A DNA stretch of 25,154 nt from a virus. Below, in pieces: positions 21,282-25,154 of the stretch. A model generated the notes under the pieces. That model saw nothing but the letters and a program-made list of their open reading frames with translations. It did no database searches and was not told the DNA's origin. Position numbers and translations under genes: made by a program. Numbering within the stretch: position 1 is the stretch's first letter; every line of letters starts with the position of its first letter. The stretch lies in the IMG/VR virus record IMGVR_UViG_3300046008_000629, positions 1 through 25,154 of that record. One strand, given 5' to 3'.

Positions 21282-21437
21282 TTAATCCTCAATCGGTGTG
21301 CGCTTGCCTGTGAACGGGTCAACGCTGTAACTGCCGCCTTGCCCCCAGTATTCGTCTTGTTGCCAAATCGCTTGTAATTCACTCTCTGTGAGAGGCTTTT
21401 TGGCGGTTTTAATCGTATTTTCTTCGTCTTCTATCAT
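21282..21437 (-). CDS. 51-residue protein between tail terminator and tail tube
   Basis: The frame opens at ATG 21437, overlapping the previous stop as ATGA, and ends with TAA at 21282-21284, 3 bp before the tail tube start. The product is acidic at the N-terminus (Glu-Asp-Glu-Glu), with a Leu-Thr-Glu-Ser-Glu-Leu segment and a C-terminal Tyr-Trp-Gly-Gln-Gly-Gly and Val-Asp-Pro-Phe-Thr-Gly-Lys-Arg. Coupling on both sides and the open frame fill an otherwise empty gap in the operon, so it is probably a real gene; a minor joining or assembly peptide is a guess. I do not recognise it. Confidence 0.55.
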   Translation of the reverse strand: MIEDEENTIKTAKKPLTESELQAIWQQDEYWGQGGSYSVDPFTGKRTPIED

Positions 21438-21862
21438 GTTGGCATTTTTATAAAGTAATAACTGGTGGTGAAAACATCAGACCAGCGCATGGTGAAATTA
21501 TCAAAGCCATTCTGTTCACCTACGACAAAATCAACTGGAATTTCTGCATCTTTTGGTTGCCATCCACATAATGCAAACCGCACTTCATCTCGTACATTTT
21601 TTAACGCAATGTGTGCCGCGCCACCTCGAGCATCTGATTTGTTCGTGACAGCGATGGAGATTCCAATTTTTGAGGTTATTTTTTGGCGGTGTCCTGGAAA
21701 GGTACTATTTTCTTTTGCACTTTCAGCCATTGGAATAACAAACGCACACGGGGTTTGCATTGAATTTGTTGTTGCAACAGCCCTTTCAGCCGCTCCAAAA
21801 ACACGACCTTGTAAAGATGGGCATTCATTTTTTAATCTTTCAATCCATTCTCCGATTTCCAT
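21434..21862 (-). CDS. Tail terminator / Mu gp37-like protein
   Basis: A 142-residue protein with a first helix (Glu-Trp-Ile-Glu-Arg-Leu-Lys), a Cys-Ala-Phe-Val-Ile-Pro motif near 39-44, a central Ile-Ser-Ile-Ala-Val-Thr strand and a final beta segment Ser-Asp-Val-Phe-Thr-Thr-Ser-Tyr-Tyr. This resembles Mu gp37 (Gp37/DUF1834) and tail-terminator proteins, which cap the tail tube and join it to the head. The order gp36-like, gp37-like and tail tube matches the Mu-type block. AGGG 8 nt before ATG gives a usable ribosome-binding site. Confidence 0.65.
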   Translation of the reverse strand: MEIGEWIERLKNECPSLQGRVFGAAERAVATTNSMQTPCAFVIPMAESAKENSTFPGHRQKITSKIGISIAVTNKSDARGGAAHIALKNVRDEVRFALCGWQPKDAEIPVDFVVGEQNGFDNFTMRWSDVFTTSYYFIKMPT

Positions 21863-21871
21863 GCTTTAGCC

Positions 21872-22297
21872 CTACATTCGATTGAGTAATGAATCGCTAA
21901 ATGTGGCTGCAGAAGATGTGACTTTAGGCAACGATGTTTTAACTGTAATTTCCGCTATATCATTTACTTCGACAGGAAGAACCGCTTTGCCATTTGCAAG
22001 GTCTCGTAAAAATATCACTGCGCGGTTATAGCGGTCTTTTGCAGCATCAATTACATCGTCACGCATCAATCTGTAACGCACAATGTCACAAGAAATTGCT
22101 AATAATTCAGGTGGAATAACTAACAAAGGCAATTTGTATCGAGCGCGTAACGCGCTGTTTATCTCACCGTCTGAATCTGCAATTGCTTGGTCAACAATGG
22201 ATTGGTTAATGGCATTCAATCCATCAAAATCCGAGAGCTGAATAATCTCCAGCTCGCCAAATCGATTGACTAAATCTTGCGTAGTGCAATAAGTCAT
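21872..22297 (-). CDS. Mu gp36-like head-tail joining protein (DUF1320)
   Basis: A 141-residue protein with a helical N-terminus containing Leu-Val-Asn-Arg-Phe-Gly-Glu, then Asp-Ser-Asp-Gly-Glu-Ile-Asn-Ser-Ala-Leu-Arg-Ala-Arg-Tyr (about 41-54), and a later Ile-Val-Arg-Tyr-Arg-Leu. This is the pattern of Mu gp36 (DUF1320), a head-completion or connector adaptor. It lies directly after the capsid gene (1-bp gap), where these genes are usually found. Confidence 0.8.
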   Translation of the reverse strand: MTYCTTQDLVNRFGELEIIQLSDFDGLNAINQSIVDQAIADSDGEINSALRARYKLPLLVIPPELLAISCDIVRYRLMRDDVIDAAKDRYNRAVIFLRDLANGKAVLPVEVNDIAEITVKTSLPKVTSSAATFSDSLLNRM

Positions 22298-22298
22298 T

Positions 22299-23285
22299 TT
22301 AGGTTTCGGTTAATTTGATAATTGCTGCGGGACGCGTGCAGAGATTGAGTGGGTTGGATTGCGCTTCGATATTTACGCCTTTGTTCATTTCCATCGGTTC
22401 AACTTTGGCGTAATATGGAATTCCTTTTGTGTTTACTGTTTCAACGTAGTTTGCTGGAGCAAATCGCGTAATAAACAAATCACTCACACCAGTTGGTACT
22501 GCATACGCTTCGGTATCTGCAATTTTCACTGCTGTTGTGCCGCGATAACGAATGAATCGCAAACCACCAAAGCTGATAGGGTTTCGTGGGTCGGCACGCA
22601 AATCAGCTGCTGCATTCCAGTTAAGAACGGTTTGTTTTAATGCACTATGTTCGATTAGCGAAGTCCAAAAAGTAGCACCGCAGTAAACATCAATACCTGA
22701 AAATGGAATGCCATCAAGTGTGGTTTCGATAGCGTTGATGATTTGCTGACATTTTGTACGCACTGGCGTTGTTGAGGTTGGTAATGCCATTGCTACCGTT
22801 TGCTGAGAAACGCCAAATTCGGTAAATAATGAGGTGACGTTACCTGCTGCATCGTAGTAGTTACCCATTAACGCAGCTAAACGATGAGATTCAATCGTAT
22901 AATCAATTTGGCGGCGCATTTTTAAAAGGCGTTCATCTCGAATGGCGTTAATTGACTGCGAAACATTTTCACTGCCAAAGGCTCGAATTCCTTGAACTTC
23001 ATCTGCCATAATGTGTCCACGCTCTGGCAAATGCGGAACTCTAAACGAGCGAATAGCACGTTTATCGCCAACAACAACTTGTGGTGGGGCGTTACGCGGT
23101 TGAACAGCAACTAAGCCAACTGTTTTACCGTCAGATTCAATTGATACATCAAGCGTTGTCACGCCTTCTTCTTGAAATAAGCCGCTATCAGCTAAAACGG
23201 CTGGCGTGTAAGCCTGTGCGTTAATTGCCGCCGTTAGCGACATAAGACTAAATCCGTCGGATTTAAAAGGGTCAAAACCAGCCAT
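22299..23285 (-). CDS. Major capsid protein, lambda gpE family
   Basis: A 328-residue protein, close in length to lambda gpE (341). Conserved features of the family include Asp-Pro-Phe at 5-7, Leu-Thr-Ala-Ala-Ile-Asn near 17-22, Gly-Leu-Phe-Gln-Glu-Glu-Gly-Val (about 35-42), Val-Pro-His-Leu-Pro-Glu-Arg near 83-89, a long helix, and a C-terminal Tyr-Ala-Lys-Val-Glu-Pro-Met-Glu-Met. It assembles the icosahedral head and follows the decoration protein gene, as lambda E follows D. The start overlaps nothing and is 3 bp from the decoration stop. Confidence 0.88.
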   Translation of the reverse strand: MAGFDPFKSDGFSLMSLTAAINAQAYTPAVLADSGLFQEEGVTTLDVSIESDGKTVGLVAVQPRNAPPQVVVGDKRAIRSFRVPHLPERGHIMADEVQGIRAFGSENVSQSINAIRDERLLKMRRQIDYTIESHRLAALMGNYYDAAGNVTSLFTEFGVSQQTVAMALPTSTTPVRTKCQQIINAIETTLDGIPFSGIDVYCGATFWTSLIEHSALKQTVLNWNAAADLRADPRNPISFGGLRFIRYRGTTAVKIADTEAYAVPTGVSDLFITRFAPANYVETVNTKGIPYYAKVEPMEMNKGVNIEAQSNPLNLCTRPAAIIKLTET

Positions 23286-23288
23286 TTT

Positions 23289-23654
23289 TTAAGTTCTCAC
23301 AATAATGTTGTTAGTTGCTAATGCAGCGATGGCTGCTGTTTTGTTTGGTGCTGTAATTCCCGCCATATAAATCAAACGAGCATCAGCGACTTCTGCTAAC
23401 CGCGCCACGATAACGCACGCTGTATCTGCTGTTGATGCGTCACAGTCAGAGCGTAAAATTGCCGCCGCTGTTTGCGAACCATCCGCCGCACCAGTGTTAT
23501 GTCTGGTATATTTCCCTGATGCAGTGATTTTTCCCAAAACTGTGCCTGACAATAGGTTTTGACCACTGATAAGCGTTACTTTTTCAAGGCTTAAGTTTTC
23601 TTCTTGGTCAAGAATGAATTCTCCGTCATGAAATGTTTCTAATTTTGTAGCCAT
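23289..23654 (-). CDS. Head decoration protein, lambda gpD family
   Basis: A 121-residue protein whose segment Val-Thr-Leu-Ile-Ser-Gly-Gln-Asn-Leu-Leu-Ser-Gly-Thr-Val-Leu-Gly (about 26-41) and the following Ala-Asp-Gly-Ser-Gln-Thr-Ala-Ala-Ala-Ile-Leu (about 57-67) are typical of head decoration proteins. gpD trimers bind the expanded capsid at three-fold sites and stabilise it. Its ATG overlaps the protease stop (TAATG), and it lies just before the capsid gene as in lambda. Decoration proteins are absent from classical Mu, so the head cassette is a mosaic. Confidence 0.85.
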   Translation of the reverse strand: MATKLETFHDGEFILDQEENLSLEKVTLISGQNLLSGTVLGKITASGKYTRHNTGAADGSQTAAAILRSDCDASTADTACVIVARLAEVADARLIYMAGITAPNKTAAIAALATNNIIVRT

Positions 23655-24016
23655 TATTTTTTACCTTGTGGCTTGCGAGCGTCGTAAATTGCCGAAAAAT
23701 TCAATTGCGGCTCTGTTGGTTTAGTTTCGCCATCATTGGCTTGTGCGCTGAATAAATGTTCAGGTAAATTAGGCTTTTGTTCGCCTTTTTGTGCCATTAA
23801 ATCGGCTGATACAACCTTGAATTGATCCGCAGAAAATTCAAAATAAGGCTTGGCTTTTTCTTCGCTGTATTCCCGACCTAATGAGGCGAACAACGATTTG
23901 ATTTCAGTTTCACGCGCTGATTTTTTTGCGCTGTCTAAATCAGCTTTGAATTGCACATTTTCAGCTTTTGTTTTTTCCAGTTCTTTCTGTAGTTTTTCTG
24001 CTTCTTCGGGTGTCAT
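23654..24016 (-). CDS. Possible separately initiated scaffold (Mu Z-like)
   Basis: An in-frame ATG at 24016 would make a 120-residue coiled-coil-rich protein, the C-terminal part of the protease gene. An AGGA lies about 10 nt upstream, which is long but usable. Such an internal product is known for Mu gpZ. The evidence is by analogy plus the position of the ATG exactly at the start of the coiled coil. Confidence 0.35.
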   Translation of the reverse strand: MTPEEAEKLQKELEKTKAENVQFKADLDSAKKSARETEIKSLFASLGREYSEEKAKPYFEFSADQFKVVSADLMAQKGEQKPNLPEHLFSAQANDGETKPTEPQLNFSAIYDARKPQGKK

Positions 24017-24553
24017 ACTTGATGATTCCTGTGGTTTAGTGGGTTGAGCGTTAAAAACAGTGGCGGAAGTTTTGTCGTCAGCCCCAAGCGTGACAAACGA
24101 CACTTCTCTTATTCGATTTTGTTTTAAAAGGGTGATTTCGCCAGTAAAGGACTGACCATTGATACTGTGGGTTTGTGTACCATTCAGGCGTTCAGTTGCC
24201 CCTGAAAAAATGCCAACAGATAATTGCCATTTGATGCCACGGTCAGCTTTGACTGCGATGTCTTTGGCAACATCGTCAATGTCGGCAAATAAACGTCCTG
24301 CGATTTCGATTTGTGTGCCGATTGACACCGTTTCGATAACACCAATAGGTGAGCCGCCGTGATTGAAAAGCAAAGGCAAAGGCGTTTCTGCACTGGTTGT
24401 GACCAAATCAAACGCCACCGCGCTGTACCATGAGTGGTCAGTGATTACGCCGCCAGCATAGGCAACGCCGCTAAACGTGCGTTCGCCTGTAGTGGTAGGT
24501 TTTGAAAGCTGAAAGTCAGCTAAAAAATGGATAATTTGATTTTGTGTTTTCAT
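23654..24553 (-). CDS. Prohead protease with fused C-terminal scaffold
   Basis: A 299-residue protein. Residues 1-165 resemble a prohead serine protease: His 65 in Leu-Leu-Phe-Asn-His-Gly-Gly, Ser 112 in Gln-Leu-Ser-Val-Gly-Ile and Glu 150 in Arg-Glu-Val-Ser-Phe-Val are the likely active-site residues. About 180-220 is a charged coiled coil with many Glu and Lys, followed by a region resembling a scaffold and a Lys-rich end. The enzyme trims scaffold and capsid proteins as the head matures. In Mu the scaffold Z is the in-frame C-terminal part of I; here an ATG at 24016 (residue 180) could play that part. No strong ribosome-binding site precedes the ATG at 24553. Confidence 0.8.
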   Translation of the reverse strand: MKTQNQIIHFLADFQLSKPTTTGERTFSGVAYAGGVITDHSWYSAVAFDLVTTSAETPLPLLFNHGGSPIGVIETVSIGTQIEIAGRLFADIDDVAKDIAVKADRGIKWQLSVGIFSGATERLNGTQTHSINGQSFTGEITLLKQNRIREVSFVTLGADDKTSATVFNAQPTKPQESSSMTPEEAEKLQKELEKTKAENVQFKADLDSAKKSARETEIKSLFASLGREYSEEKAKPYFEFSADQFKVVSADLMAQKGEQKPNLPEHLFSAQANDGETKPTEPQLNFSAIYDARKPQGKK

Positions 24554-24661
24554 GCGCGATAGATTGCCTATGTAATAAGACTTTTTCTAATCGCGTGATT
24601 TAGTAATTTAGGCGAAATTTCGACAATAAACCCCGCGCTTTATTTCACCAATGAGGAGTTT
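24554..24661 (-). other. Gap of 108 bp between gpG-like and protease genes
   Basis: This is the only sizeable non-coding stretch inside the late operon. It holds short partly self-complementary elements (an AATAAA/TTTATT pair around a GC-rich loop, and CGAAATTTCG) but no convincing promoter or terminator. A second promoter for the head genes is possible; I see no clear -35/-10 pair. Confidence 0.35.
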
Positions 24662-25078
24662 TCAAACTGCTAGGAAGTTATTGAGAACATTCATCACGTC
24701 ACTTTCCCATTCTAGTGGTAAGTTTTCGGATGGAAAAAATGGGCGGGCGGGAATATCGCCCCATAAATTCGGGAATTGCGCTTTTGTGCCGCCGAAATTC
24801 ATCATGGCAGCATATTCAACATCGGTGGTGATTTCAACGTGTGAATTGGTGGCAACATGAGCAAATGAACCTTTCAATCTGCCCGTATCATTAAGGATTT
24901 TGTCTGAATTATTGCGCCGTTGTTTTATTGTTGCTGGTGACAACACTGCCCAGTTGATACCGTCAGGCGATTTTTCATCACGAAAACATGCGGCAACATT
25001 GTTTTTAATATCCTCACCAATTGCATTTAAAGGGGTTCCATTACTAAAAGTACGAAAACGTACGCTAAGGAATTTCAG
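24662..25078 (-). CDS. Mu gpG-like virion morphogenesis / tail completion protein
   Basis: The C-terminal 94 residues read from a GTG at 24946, but the conserved Ser-Pro-Asp-Gly-Ile-Asn-Trp motif lies just upstream in the same open frame, which extends to a stop at 25085-25087. No ATG, GTG or TTG occurs there; CTG at 25078 is the best start, giving 138 residues, close to the Mu gpG family. Later motifs are Asp-Thr-Gly-Arg-Leu, Tyr-Ala-Ala-Met-Met-Asn-Phe-Gly-Gly and Pro-Ala-Arg-Pro-Phe-Phe, typical of the phage virion morphogenesis family. It overlaps the end of the upstream gene. It helps finish heads or tails for joining. A non-standard start, a frameshift from the upstream gene or a sequence error are all possible. 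Confidence 0.75.
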   Translation of the reverse strand: MKFLSVRFRTFSNGTPLNAIGEDIKNNVAACFRDEKSPDGINWAVLSPATIKQRRNNSDKILNDTGRLKGSFAHVATNSHVEITTDVEYAAMMNFGGTKAQFPNLWGDIPARPFFPSENLPLEWESDVMNVLNNFLAV

Positions 25079-25154
25079 CCATATTTAACGGTCTAAGTTT
25101 TCCTTTTTCGATTTGTTCAGAAAGCGTAAATGAGTAATGTCCAAGCACATTGAT
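25065..25154 (-). CDS. C-terminal end of a late gene, possibly a Mu gpF-like head morphogenesis protein (partial)
   Basis: The frame enters from the right edge and stops at TAG 25065-25067. Twenty-nine residues are visible, ending Leu-Arg-Pro-Leu-Asn-Met-Ala-Glu-Ile-Pro. By Mu-like gene order (F before G) this would be the head morphogenesis gene, but the visible part is too short to recognise it directly. Confidence 0.45.
   Translation of the reverse strand: MNVLGHYSFTLSEQIEKGKLRPLNMAEIP

Noticed and set aside
1-25154. CRISPR array, tRNA, diversity-generating retroelement or insertion sequence
   Set aside because: No spaced direct repeats, tRNA-like folds, reverse transcriptase or transposase could be seen by reading both strands.

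Overview
The window is an AT-rich tailed-phage region, about 25 kb, carrying most of a virion-structure operon on the minus strand and a short block of regulatory and accessory genes on the plus strand at the left end. The head and joining proteins recall Mu-like and lambda-like phages of Gram-negative bacteria (Mu gpG-like protein, protease/scaffold, lambda gpD-like decoration protein, lambda gpE-like capsid protein, Mu gp36/gp37-like proteins). No sheath gene is seen, and a tail tube gene, frameshifted tail chaperones and a 2168-residue tape measure follow, so the particle should be a siphovirus with a long flexible tail (roughly 320 nm at 0.15 nm per residue). The host is probably a low-GC proteobacterium, but nothing in the sequence names it. 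No tRNA, rRNA, CRISPR array, integrase or transposase was seen.

Layout, left to right: (1) 1-1138, the end of an unknown plus-strand gene, then a tightly coupled set of four small genes (313-1058), each bracketed by an intrinsic terminator. (2) 1137-1757, an inverted-repeat control region and a gene joining a winged-helix-like N-terminus to a J-domain (HPD) C-terminus. (3) 1784-2801, a module that matches the C4/icd/ant immunity logic of phage P1: promoter, a ~77-nt C4-like antisense RNA, a short leader gene that overlaps the next start by ATGA, and a BRO-N antirepressor. (4) 2803-4070 (minus), parB-like and parA-like genes. (5) 4121-25154 (minus), the late operon, transcribed right to left: probable gpF end, gpG-like, protease/scaffold, decoration, capsid, gp36-like, gp37-like, a 51-residue protein, tail tube, G and G-T chaperones, tape measure, tail-tip protein, a GIY-YIG homing endonuclease, tail proteins, fibre, fibre assembly, several distal-tail and fibre proteins, and a fibre-tail adaptor.

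Together, the partition genes, a P1-like antisense immunity switch and the absence of an integrase from this window make a phage-plasmid lifestyle a reasonable hypothesis, although the rest of the genome is not visible. The best-supported non-obvious features are the C4-like RNA, whose antisense segments match the downstream leader in antiparallel order; the A_AAA_AAC -1 frameshift site followed by an 11-bp stem-loop in the tail chaperone pair; a 10-bp poly-G tract lying in the ribosome-binding region of a tail gene; and the winged-helix/J-domain protein, the most novel-looking gene here.
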